Of a stretch of DNA of 64,000 nucleotides, positions 1-9,705 are shown piece by piece; position 1 is the first letter of the stretch; the number at the start of each line of letters is the position of its first letter. Position numbers and translations under genes: made by a program. The notes under the pieces are model-generated. The model made no database searches. It saw only the letters and a program-made list of their open reading frames with translations, and had not been told where the DNA came from. Source of the DNA: Cristatella mucedo (taxonomy: Eukaryota > Bryozoa > Phylactolaemata > Cristatellidae); NCBI GenBank assembly GCA_009760855.2, contig WPIO01000016.1, positions 2,992,001-3,056,000 of the forward strand. The letters run 5' to 3'.

Positions 1-250
1 AGCCGACCAGTCACTGGGGTTCAAGCCCCCATACCACTATTAACTTTACAGGCTGCACGATAGCCCGTATCTAACTGCAGAGGACAGCTGATGCTTAAGT
101 AAACGGGAATATAAGCTCTGAGAAGGCCAACGTCAAGACGGTTTAGTGGTCAATGCGCTCGCCTATGAAGACCAAAATCGTTGAGTCAAGCCCAGCGGCG
201 AACGTGAAGTGTCTGGATAGCGATTCAGCTCTTAGGGCGTTTTACGAATC
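1..250 (+). repeat. tRNA-derived SINE-like fragments
   Basis: GGGGTTCAAGCCCC near position 18 resembles a pol III B box. A second unit from about 130 has a TAGTGGTCAATGCGCTCGCC A-box-like head, a weak B-box-like GAGTCAAGCCC and a tail (about 225-240) with CTCTTAGGGCG. That tail resembles those of the better SINE copies at 33765-33899 and 40391-40515. Both pieces are degenerate and no cloverleaf can be drawn. Confidence 0.4.
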
Positions 251-794
251 AATTGTATCATATCTTTGAACCACTAGCAGCTAATAATCTCCTCTCTGTG
301 GCCGACTCATTTGCTCGGATGTACCTCGAGGCTCCTAAAGAATGATTGCATCAAACTTCTTAATCCAAGGCCCCGTATCATCGACCACTTGTCCCAAGTG
401 AGATCCAAGCCACGTCGGCAACAGTGTCAGCGACCGCTTGCAGATTGACCCGCCCCCTCTACACCTACTTCGTGTCTCGCACTCAGCATCTCCCACTCAG
501 AGCAGCTGAGCAAAGAGGCAGTCCACATCAACGGTCGCCTAATTAGCTCTTACTTTGCGATATAGGCAGCAAGAAAAAGGTGCCAATACACTGCCCAGAA
601 ATTTCGGCGATTATAATGCTTCATCGACCGGAAGAATCGACATGGAACGTCCGGCAACAGCTGCCGCTGAAGCCGTCGCGGAAAGTGCGGGCCGCTGCGC
701 CGAGGCGAGACCATCCGGGACCAATGAAAATTGATTTCGCCTCTTTCCCTCGTGCCGACCGTCTCGCCATTCGCTCATCACGAGCAAGAGTGTG
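251..794. other. No recognised feature upstream of candidate exon 1
   Basis: I see no repeat or convincing exon here. If the exon at 795-1029 is the first coding exon, the promoter and 5' untranslated region would lie here or further left. No TATA box or initiator stands out enough to annotate. Confidence 0.3.
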
Positions 795-1029
795 ATGGCA
801 CGAGCGAGCGATCGCTCCATGGCTTTGGCCCCAGATTTGCTGGGTCTGTGCTGGGCGCTCGTCCAGCTACTGCAACCATCGTCCTCGTCCTCGAGCTTTG
901 TGATTTCTTCTTCGGCAGCGGCAACGATGACGAAGATGACGATCGCAGCGGTGGCGATGACGATTCCTGCTGTGGTGGCGAATCTGACGACGGTGGCCAC
1001 GACGACGAAAAGTATAGCCAGCTGTGCCG
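795..1029 (+). CDS. Candidate first coding exon: signal peptide and Ser/Thr-rich stretch
   Basis: From ATG 795 the frame gives a short basic start (MARASDRS), then a hydrophobic run (LLGLCWALVQLL) like a signal peptide, then a Ser run and an Ala/Thr/Val-rich stretch ending SIASCA. The exon ends at a strong donor, G|GTGAGT, in phase 1. That is the phase required by the CUB1 exon at 3408, and joining gives G|CC (Ala) just before the first CUB cysteine. A second in-frame ATG lies at 819. Doubts: GATGAC-like triplet repeats keep all frames open, an acidic frame overlaps on the same strand, and D and P interrupt the hydrophobic core. The phase match is the main support. Confidence 0.4.
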
Positions 1030-1614
1030 GTGAGTGCTCAAAATCTGGCGCCTAAGGCTAACAAAGAATTTATTTCGACTGTGAGGCAATTTTCAGGCGC
1101 ACCCTAAGCCCTCGAAAAGGTCGGCTGCAGAAGCGGAGTGCCATAGCACTAGCTCGCAGGTGACGATGCCCACGTGGCGCGTCGTAGCAGGCGACGCGGC
1201 ATCATCACCAGCGACGATAAAAAGCTCGAGCGAGTGGGCTGCAAACCTTTGAGCGTCGTTTGGAAAGTGACCATGCTCGGTGTGCAAGGCTTGGGCCGCG
1301 CACTCAGGACGACGCCCCGAAATCGATGAGCTGAGAAAAACTACCACGAATGGTTGCCTTCTTTGTCCAGCATTAATTTTCACAGGCGCTAGAACTGCAC
1401 CGGCGGTGCCCGTGTCATTTGCAGCAGCTTCGTCCCTAGCAATGCACAAAAGTTTAGGCCGCCTCCGAGCACGATCTGCGGGTACATGAGCTTATGGCAA
1501 AGATCTTAATTTGCCACCTGTCGGATAGTGCTACGGCATGTGCTGTGAGAGCATCACCAATGACTAGAAAACATGGGACATGCACTAGGTCAACATGTAG
1601 ATACGGTTGGTTGG

Positions 1615-1830
1615 GACTGGTGCAGTGTCAGCACGAGAAAGCATGCACAGAACGAATTGCAAGGACCTATTAAAGACTGTTGTAAATAGATGCGTTTTTT
1701 GTTTCTTTTTAATGTGGTCACGTCGGGAGATGTCGTAACGTCAGTCTGGAGTGAGTTCCAAGCTTTGAAAGCATACGAACTAAAGGCACAGGGTCTCCAA
1801 AGGATTTGAGGTCTTTAAGAGGTACTACGT
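1615..1830 (-). repeat. LINE-A fragment, C-terminal coding end
   Basis: Degenerate copy of the LINE-A stretch that on the minus strand encodes the RTNLKSFGDRAFSSYAPKAW-type C-terminus and the adjoining 3' region. Visible landmarks are GCATACGAACTAAAGGCAC and GTCTCCAAAGGATTTGAGGT, shared with copies at 26625, 43470 and 54075. Confidence 0.7.
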
Positions 1831-2584
1831 TTATACGTTAAACAGTTCTATTGATTAACATAGGTAGTAGGCTGCATAGCCTGGTGAGTGGACTAGTGTC
1901 GATCGGTAAAAGCATTCCGATAGACTCCAGAGGAATAATCTACACTCTAGACTCTCGACTCTATCGGAATAATCACCTTAGAGTATTTTATCTGCATACA
2001 TCTGCGTCCTGCACAGAGCTGAGACACTCGCAGTTAATGACCGAGCATTACTGAAGTATACCAAAGGTTTGCTTATCGAACTACCCCATTTACGTAGCGG
2101 AAGAAGAGCCTTTCAGTGGCTATCACTCCGCGGGCAAATCACTGCCGTGGACAAAGGAACGATTACAGAAGGACTCGGACACACGACCGGCTTGTCGCGT
2201 GAGACCACTATAAGGTTTGGTCACATCCAAGGACGGTCGTGAGCTTACGTCGTGCAGCTGGCAATCCTTAATCGTTGACCGAAAGCCTTTATGGTGACCG
2301 ACTATCGAGGCTCGTTCTGCCTACGTCTAAACGAAGCTTCTATATCATCTTTTCCGTTATTTTTCTCTATGCAATTACATGAAGTCAAGAGGTCTGTTCT
2401 TGTAGCCCAATGTCAGCTCCATAGAATGGTAAGAGCTAGACTAGCCTTCAGCTCGACGCTTACTGATGCATGTTTGTATTATCGGGCTACGCACCAATAC
2501 GTGCCTGCCATGGTTGGTTGATTGCCACTTCCAGATAAATAAATTGTAAATTATATTGTATACACTTAGTATAGCAACCTCAGA

Positions 2585-2840
2585 GAAATTAATGTCCTTC
2601 TAGGCACTTTAAGAATGCTGTTTAGAAAGCATTACTCACGATTGTTGGCGACATCCTCCAGCGGCAGGCACAATATTGCTGGTACATGCACACGAAAAAT
2701 GAATCGCAAAGACTCGTCAAATTCTGTTATAAACCAGTGCGTTCTAGGCTTTCTTGTAAATTTAGTTGCGTAAGGGACGATGCTACGCACGTCGGCAGTG
2801 AGCTCCGGGCTTTCGGTGCATGGAAACTAAAGACGCAATC
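2585..2840 (-). repeat. LINE-A 3' fragment, degenerate
   Basis: Contains a decayed tail (CTTCTAGGCACTTTAAGAATGCTG), then the non-coding region and the start of the C-terminal coding part on the minus strand. Similarity to cleaner LINE-A copies is patchy but in the right order. Confidence 0.5.
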
Positions 2841-3407
2841 TGTAATGGTTTTTTGGTTCTCAGAAGTGCTCGGCAGTTTGTACGGACAGAGAGTGGACGG
2901 ACGCACGAGTGAGTGCTTTCTCGACGCTGCGCTCTCTCGCTTAGGCGGAGCCCTAACCCGCAATTTGCCACAAGCTAAAGCGAGTGCAAAAAAGGACGGG
3001 CGCCGACCGTCGGCGAAGCGCCACTCAGCAGCGGCTGCTGCTCAACGCTCGAGTGGCGCTTCGCTGCCGTCGATGCGGCGTTACGGCAGGACCTCTAAAG
3101 AAGCCGTCATCCTCTCGTCGGAGCCAGGAAAGCGTGAAAGCGAAAGTGGAAGTGGCGTGCGCGTCAGGAAAGCGCGTGCGAGTCAGCAAAGCGCGTGCGA
3201 AGCGCCAGAATAGAGATCAAGTTCTTGTAAGGCGCTTGCACAAGTGAAGTACATAGTTTTTTTTTGCATTTACATCTTTTATTCGAATAAAGGAACCTGA
3301 AAATGCGCGATAGCTAAGCTTTAATAACCCTTTATATTAGTCTTCAGTTTTACGTCTGTGCAGCAGCGCTCCGGTCGCAGCGGCATCGAGTTCAGTTGCA
3401 TTTGCAG

Positions 3408-3636
3408 CCTGCTCCGCCACGCTGACCGGCGCGGGAAACTTCAGCTCGCCGCGCTACGCCGACGTCTGCCCGGCGCAGCAGACGAACTGCACTTGGACGC
3501 TGCTGAGCGCCGCCAGCGGCCAGTACGTCTGGATCAACGTCAGCTGGTCGTCGCCGTCGGCGGTGGCGACGTCAACGACCCAGTTCAACGTCTACTCGGG
3601 GCAGTCGCCGGCGGCCAGCGCCGCCCTTATTGTCGG
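3408..3636 (+). CDS. CUB domain 1, first-half exon
   Basis: After TTTGCAG the exon gives 75 whole codons flanked by two-base pieces (phase 1 start, phase 2 end) and stops at GG|GTAAGC. The translation starts with CSATL, has FSSPRYADVC, then NCTW, the aromatic VWINVSW strand and FNVYSGQ. That is the CUB order Cys1, SP.Y, Cys2-x-Trp, then the Y-S-G strand. The third canonical cysteine before the FNVYSG strand is missing. An extra Cys sits in DVC. Several Asn-X-Ser/Thr sites are present. It is strongly GC-rich, unlike the later exons. It joins the 4185 exon through a Gly codon. Confidence 0.82.
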
Positions 3637-4184
3637 GTAAGCCCCACCAGCGCCTCTTCAGCACCGCCCCTGCGGCCGCGGCAGCGCTCGCCGAGAGGCG
3701 GCGGCGCGCCGACAAGCTGCCGGCCTCGCGGCACTGGAGAGGCCGACTGCGGACTCATGTTTTAGAGGAGGACGTGGAGCGAGGCTGCGGAGGGAGAGCG
3801 CACGTCAAGCGGTGCCGCGCTCAGTGCCCGGTTCTTACAAGGGTGGTGCGCGGCTTCACCGTGCGGTCGCCACTACGCCGCAAGCACGGCTTTCGTAACG
3901 GCGCCAGAAACAGGCGACACGCGACGAATAAGACGTTGAAGCTAGAATCTAATAGCATGGCTAGTTAATTTTGGGTGCTGCGGGAAACCACTAAAATCAG
4001 CTCCAATGCCAATGGCTTGAGTCTCGAATCCTGACTGGCCGCCTATCTCGGGGCCCCGGCTTCGTATGCTGCCTCGGCGATACAGTATCGCACGGTCGCA
4101 TGATCACGAACTACAATTACCACCAGAATCGAGCTGGTTCATCTGGCGCCGCCGTTTCACTGTTCGCTCGCTTGTACGTTGCAG
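3637..4184 (+). other. Intron within CUB1
   Basis: GC-rich intron of 548 bp between GTAAGC and a TGTACGTTGCAG acceptor. I see no repeat or RNA gene in it. Confidence 0.75.
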
Positions 4185-4306
4185 GACGCCTGGCTCGTAC
4201 GACAAATCCAACGTGACGCTGATCGCCGGAGCTTCGGCCCTCGTCCAGTTCGCGACGCTCGGCGCTTCGAATGTTTCCGGTTTCACGGCTGATTTCTGGT
4301 CGGCAG
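4185..4306 (+). CDS. CUB domain 1, second-half exon
   Basis: 122 bp: one base completing Gly from the previous exon, 40 codons, and one final G before GTAACT. The translation has TPGSYDKSNVT, then LVQFATL and SGFTADFWSA. This matches the closing half of a CUB (beta strand, then GF-x-A/V-x-F/Y). The usual CG at its start is replaced by TP, so Cys4 is absent, matching the missing Cys3 in the first half. The phase 1 end fits the CUB2 exon 15 kb downstream. Confidence 0.8.
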
Positions 4307-4959
4307 GTAACTCGTCGCCTCGCCTCGGCTTTAGCCGCCGGGCGATAATGGTGTTCGGGATGTCACCAGAGGCACAGCGCCCAGCCGTGTGTGAGGGGAA
4401 GGCTAGCGTCGCTTTCCCTCCTCCGATTAACCGAGGGGTTCGCCAATCCAACAGCGGGTCCCTGCCGCTGGGTTACGCGCTCGCCGGAGTGAGATTTCTC
4501 CGAGGTTAAGTCGTAACCGTGGCGGCGGCCGGGCGGTCGGCAGTGCCCGGATGCGGCGGCATGTTTGGCACATTTGGCCGTATGCCAGGATGTTGCAGAG
4601 GTCCGTATAAACGCCCCATACAAAAAATGTAAATAATTAATATTAGCAATAACAATACATTTGATATTGTGCCCTCAGGGGACTTAATTTCTTTGTAACG
4701 CCGAAGGCTCGGCGGAGTAAGCTTGACCTGCCGCTTACCTAGCGGCGTAGCCTATCGCCTAATGCCGTTCGGTGCGCGCCTACGCGCAATAAGCTGGCCG
4801 CCACGAAACGAGCGTTTCTGGCGTGACCTGCTTACCGTTACTAAAGGGGGTCGTGAGTCCGCGGCGTGAATTGGAAAGCGAGACACACAAATTGGGGATT
4901 TTACTGAACTGTATTCGCAAGCGCACAAAGTCGCTGCGCGTCTAGTTCAGCTTTATCTC

Positions 4960-5330
4960 CACACTCCTCGCACGTTCTCAGCTACACTAACACTCTTGCG
5001 GAGGGAATACTCCTCCACACTAAGCGCGACCCGGACCCTAAACCCTAACCGGTGAACTAGGAATCCGTTCCTGCCTGTGCCCAGGGAATACCCCAAACAC
5101 GCCAACTTAAACATTCTAGCGGAGGGAATACTTCTCCACACTGAAGTGCGAACCGGAGTCTAAACCCTACCCGGAGAACTAGAACTCGGTTTCCAACAGT
5201 GCGACCGGAATACTCCACACACGCCAACTCAAGCACTCCTGCGGAGGAAATACTTCTCCACACTGAAGCGCGACCCGGAGCCTAAACCCTACCCGGTGAA
5301 CTAGAGCTCCACACACGCCAACTACGCCTA
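4960..5330. repeat. Minisatellite with about 122-bp unit
   Basis: At least three units repeat the blocks GCCAACT, GCGGAGG(G/A)AATACT, CTCCACACT and CCCTA(A/C)CCGG. The GCCAACT landmark falls at 5101, 5223 and 5317, giving a 122-bp period and then a shorter 94-bp unit. The first unit (4965-5100) is the most diverged. Each full unit contains a short CCTAAACCCTA-like motif. Confidence 0.8.
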
Positions 5331-6060
5331 GCTCGCGCCGGCAAATCCCTATGCCGAGACCACGTGCTAGCGCGCACACACACGACACAAAAGAAACACA
5401 AAACACGAAAGAACACACAAAATGCCAGCTCTGCGCGATACGACCGTATTCGGTGGGGTTCCGCCGAATCCTCCTAGCGCTGTCTCGTCTTGTTCCGTCA
5501 ATCGCCGGCGAACAGCCCGCCCTCCTCCCTCGCTTTCAGAGAAACGAGTGCGATGGCGTCGAAGCCGGACCAAAGACTAAAGACACGAGGCAAAAGACCC
5601 AGAGCGAGCGTCGCTCGACTCTTAAATACCTAGCTGGAACAATGGGCAAGAGCTTAGTGGTATTGGGCCCGGACACCATGGCTCATTACGGAAAGGAATG
5701 ACTACCGTCCCCAGGCCACTGGAGGGGCACCTCCGTCCAGCTTGAATGGCGAATGGGTTCCAGAAGATTCTTTCTTGGAAAGAAGGAAGGCGGGGGTTGA
5801 CAGGCCAGCCAACATCTATCAGCAGCTTCCGCGAGTATCGGACCAATTCTAAAGGCCGAATCGCCGCCGCTCGTCTCAGAGCTTCCTGGCCTGCTCCTAA
5901 GCGCTTGCTCTCTAACCGCACTGACGCTCCTCTCTGGCTCACTGCTCCAGGACAAAGGAGTTCTAGCCCGCCGCCGAACAGCTCTTGTTCGCGCTAAAAT
6001 TCAGCCAAAGCCAGCAGGGCGCTACATCTTTCTAGGCACTTTCAATTTGTAAAATTCATT

Positions 6061-6205
6061 CGTATAGCGCCCTAGGAGAACTCAAATGTCTATTTAGGCC
6101 CTCCACATATCCCACGGGGTTCTAGCCGACGACCCCGGTCGTCATTTAAATTCACCCTGACCTCGGTCGTGGCGAGAACCGTAATCACCAGACCAAAACA
6201 GCTTT
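6061..6205 (-). repeat. tRNA-derived SINE, degenerate
   Basis: Read on the minus strand it has a GCTGTTTTGGTCTGGTG head, a CTCGCC block, a decayed B-box region and a tail with CTAGGGCGC. The order matches the SINE copies at 33765-33899 (minus) and 40391-40515 (plus). Confidence 0.5.
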
Positions 6206-8204
6206 ACACCTCGAAAGTGCGAAGTTAGTCGTTTGCTCGCGAATGCGAACGACACGTATCGTTTCCCGGTTTCCTGCAGACGGGTGCTCCACAATTCGCC
6301 CGGCTAGTGGTTTTTGACTGTCGGGCTCATTGTGAATGGACACACTTGGTCTGCACGCCACTTTGCTGTAAGCAGGCACAGCGTTCGCAGGGCCGGTGCG
6401 GAGCGAGCTCACCAGAGCTGACGCACTCACACCCGCATCGTGGGGGGGGGGCAGGGGCCGGGGCGGTCACACTGTGGAGCGTTACTTTCCCGATCGCGTT
6501 CCACCGGCATGCGAGCATCCGCCCTGTATTTTGACACTGTCTAAGCGGCAGGTAGGTGATACCACCCGTTTATTCAAGCGCACGCTGCAGTGGACCAGTA
6601 TGCGACTGTCACGCCCGGCGTCCTCGACGTACCACCCATGCCTTTGCCGCCCCTCATTTATATATCGCAACCATAAATCAGCCCAAGAACCAAATAAAGC
6701 GTCAACATCTAAAAATAGCCACACGCCCTGCCGCCCGTGCTCTCATGGGCCGCGAGAGCTTCCGCTCTGTGCTCAGAGCGAGAGGGGCACTCAGGGGCGG
6801 CCTTCAGCGGCGCTTACAAGCAGTAAGCAGAGGTCAACTGCGGCCAGCAGTGGTCAACCGGTTTAGCTGCGATCGGCGGCAATCGGCGGTCAATATCGGT
6901 GGCAATCGGCGGTCCGTCGTCAGTGGCACTTGCACGGCTCACATCATAGATCCACTAGTGTCCCGCGACGGGAGACAATTCCTAGGTCTAATTTGCTTAG
7001 CGGCGGAAGAGCCTTTACAGAAGTCCCCGCTGCCTGCAGTAGGTGATGTAGAATTGCCAGCCATCAGCACGACTCGAACCAAGATCTGGGACGTGAGGAG
7101 CGAGCACCTCATTCCTAGACTAACATCCAGACGAACAAAATCCTGAAGCGGCAACAGCTTGCTGGGGTTTTAGTGACGTTTCGCGACTCTCGAGCGTTGG
7201 TTTGGGGGAAGCCGGGCTCCTCAATGTCAAGCGAAATGCCAGCTCGCTTTCTGCACGCGACAAACGCTCGCCGATTCCCTTGGAAAGCAGCGTGCCGTAA
7301 GATTTGCGGCAGAGGCTGGAAAAGAGAGCGCGCTTCCTCCTCGGTTGCTGTCGTGCCGACGCCCTAGAAAAAGCGTGCAGGAAGCTCTCTGAGGTTCAGC
7401 ACGTGAGGCGGCCATACATCGGCCGCTTCTGAATCTAGCCGCCACGCTGCTGCGGCGCGGCTAGCGATGCTAATCGGCAAGCGAAGAGAAGTAAACTTTG
7501 GCTCGCCACATTTTATTGCCCGCGCGCATCGATCTTCTTCCTTTTATGCTTTCCCGTTCGCCTCGACGTTTAAACAGCTTCGCCGAAAGTCGTTCACTCT
7601 CGCGCGATAATCGATTACAGCGGCTCGCATCAAATCAAGGGCGTGTCGCCTTCTTAAGCAGCCAGCGGGCGAACAAACTCGGACCAGCGCCCGAGTTTGC
7701 TCGTCCGTCGCACAATGCTCTTTCGCGCTTTTGCTTGGGCGCTGGGTACTATTAGGAGCTGTAGCCACGGCCGGCGGCTACCGCGGGCTGGACGACCGAG
7801 GGTGCCGTTGACGCCGGCAGATATGAGCAGCAGGCTCTGCACGCTATAGTCGCACAGCTGCCTCACCCTTGACCGGCTTTGGCGAGCGGCCACGCTGTGG
7901 CGGGTGGAGGGGCCGCCAAGAGCATGCTCGAGCCGCGGCCTATCGAGCTGCAGCCGAGGGCGGCTGGAAGCCAGGCAAGAAGACCGAGGACGGCCAAGCA
8001 CAGCACGAAGGGCGCGGCCCTCGGCGGCGGCGAGCTTCGTGCTTCGCGCTTGGCCAAAAGCGAGCGCACCCGGCTCCACGACCTTCGCTCTCGGCTGGCA
8101 AAGGCGCCTGGAGGCGCTCCTCCGGAAGTGCTAGCAGCGTTTGCAACTCCTAACCTCAGCAAGCACCCCTGACGTCAGTGAGCTGCTGCGGCCCTCCACA
8201 TCAT

Positions 8205-8652
8205 CAGAGACATAATGATGATGATGATGTATCTCCGTCAGTAACTCCACAAAGTCATAAAGACCATGTGGGTGTTACGCAGGAGAGTTTTGTATAGCGC
8301 ACTCACAGCCTAAGCGGCTTTCGGTACGCATTCGGTAGCCAACAGACTTCGTCTCACGCAACAAAGAGAAAGTGGGAAGCATAGCAGAGTCAGGAGAGCA
8401 GTTGAGGTAGTGAGTAGCATAGAAGTAGCAGTTCAGGACAGCTGAAAAAGATGTGCCATAGTTGGCAGTTGGAGAGTAGATGTCGTTGCGTAAGAATTGT
8501 GGAAGCGAGTTCCACAGCCTAGGACCTGCAGAGCTAAAGCTTCTGTCACCAACTGTCTTTAAGCGGAGGAATGGGACAGCTAATTTATTGTCCACACAGG
8601 ACCTGAGGGGCGAACAGGCTGAAACTGATGCAGCAGTTCAGCTAGGTACGAA

Positions 8653-8655
<3 letters not shown>
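8205..8655 (-). repeat. LINE-B 3' fragment (B1)
   Basis: The minus strand encodes the C-terminus of a LINE: MDNKLAVPFLRLKTVGD, then SSAGPRLWNSLPQF and LLRETKSVGYRMR. It is followed by the non-coding end at 8229-8290. A (GAT)n run replaces the usual TAATG-type tail. It is 5'-truncated within the C-terminal region. Confidence 0.85.
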
Positions 8656-8689
<34 letters not shown>

Positions 8690-8757
8690 TTAATAGATGG
8701 ATAGATAGATAAATAGACAGATAGTAGATAGATAGAAAGATAGATAGATAGGTAGAT

Positions 8758-8798
<41 letters not shown>

Positions 8799-8799
8799 G

Positions 8800-8855
<56 letters not shown>
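8655..8855. repeat. GA/ATAG microsatellite
   Basis: Two GA tracts (about 8657-8686 and 8757-8853) surround a GATA-type tract (8695-8755). It abuts LINE-B fragment B1. The long Leu/Ser-repeat frames on the minus strand here are only translations of the repeat. Confidence 0.95.
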
Positions 8856-9249
8856 AAGTAGAGCCGGAGGCGGAGCTGGCCGACCTCGCAGCGGTCCAAT
8901 GCGAACGTGGAAGACACACTTCAGCGAACAAGAGCAAAAAAGTGAATTACTTAAGGGCTATAGCTTTACTGTGTGAATTCAACCTAATGCAGCATGCTGA
9001 CCGTCGTATACGTCAAACTGTAAGAGACAAGTTCACGCTCTTCAGCTTCAAGCTCTTCACCATTGCCTACCGACGGAGGGCACTCGAAGAGGCCGACGAC
9101 AAAGTTACGTCCGTCCACTCGAGCTTCCGCCGATTTCACGTCAAAAAACGCTACGATTGCGCGCTATAGTATATTACTCATAACCTCGCGGTCTTGTCTC
9201 CTACATAAAAATTGGGTCGCTAGGTTTTTCTCCTACTATTCCTGTCTTT

Positions 9250-9705
9250 GTAATGTAATGCATCCCCGTCTGTAACTTCACAAAGTCATAAAGACCATGT
9301 GGGTGTTACACAGGTGAGTTTTGCATAGCACACTCACAGCCTAAGCGGCTTGCGGTACGCATTCGGTAGCGAATAGACTTCGTCTCACGCAACAAAGAGA
9401 AATTGGGAAGTACAGCAGAGTTAGGAGAGCAGTTGAGGTAGTGAGAAGCATGGAAGTTGCAGCTCAGGTACGCTGAAAAGGATGAGCCGTAGTCGGCAGC
9501 AGGAGAGTAGTTGTCGTTGCGTAAGAATTGTGGAAGCAAGTTTCACAGTCTAGGACCTGCAGAGCTATAGCTTTTGTTGCCAACGGTCTGTTAGGGGGGA
9601 TGGAACTGCTAATTTATTGTCCATGCAGGACCTGAGGGCGTGAAGAGGCTGAAACTGGTGCAGCAGTTCAGCTAGGTAGGAAGGATTCCAGGAGCCAAGC
9701 TTATC
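9250..9705 (-). repeat. LINE-B 3' fragment (B2)
   Basis: Near-duplicate of the fragment at 8205-8655: same orientation and same C-terminal coding block (LPQFLRNDNYSPAADYG, LLRETKSIRYRMR). It starts from TAATGTAATGCATCCCCGTC and reaches slightly further 5' in the element. Confidence 0.85.

Larger units (their letters stand above)
1030..3407 (+). other. Putative intron 1
   Basis: This is an intron only if the 795-1029 exon is real. It carries two decayed minus-strand LINE-A fragments (1615-1830 and 2585-2840). I recognise nothing in 1030-1614, 1831-2584 or 2841-3350. The acceptor at 3406-3407 follows TTGCATTTGCAG. The open frame at 2686-3213 runs through LINE-A remnant and has no domain. Confidence 0.4.

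Noticed and set aside
611-1000. Open minus-strand frame of 129 codons opposite candidate exon 1, and an acidic plus frame (731-1033)
   Set aside because: GATGAC-like triplet repeats keep several frames open. The acidic frame reaches the donor in phase 2, which does not fit CUB1, and the minus frame has no splice or domain support.
2686-3213. 175-codon plus frame
   Set aside because: Its left third is antisense LINE-A remnant and the rest is basic, low-information sequence without a domain or fitting splice sites.
7654-8172. Several overlapping frames on both strands
   Set aside because: High GC lowers stop frequency, so long open frames are expected here. No domain, and frames open on both strands at once.
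8200-8230. Possible CRISPR-like or regulatory GAT array
   Set aside because: It is a simple (GAT)n tail of a LINE-B fragment. No spaced repeats, and the DNA is eukaryotic.
8638-8937. Ser/Leu/Tyr-repeat proteins on the minus strand
   Set aside because: Translations of the GA/GATA microsatellite.
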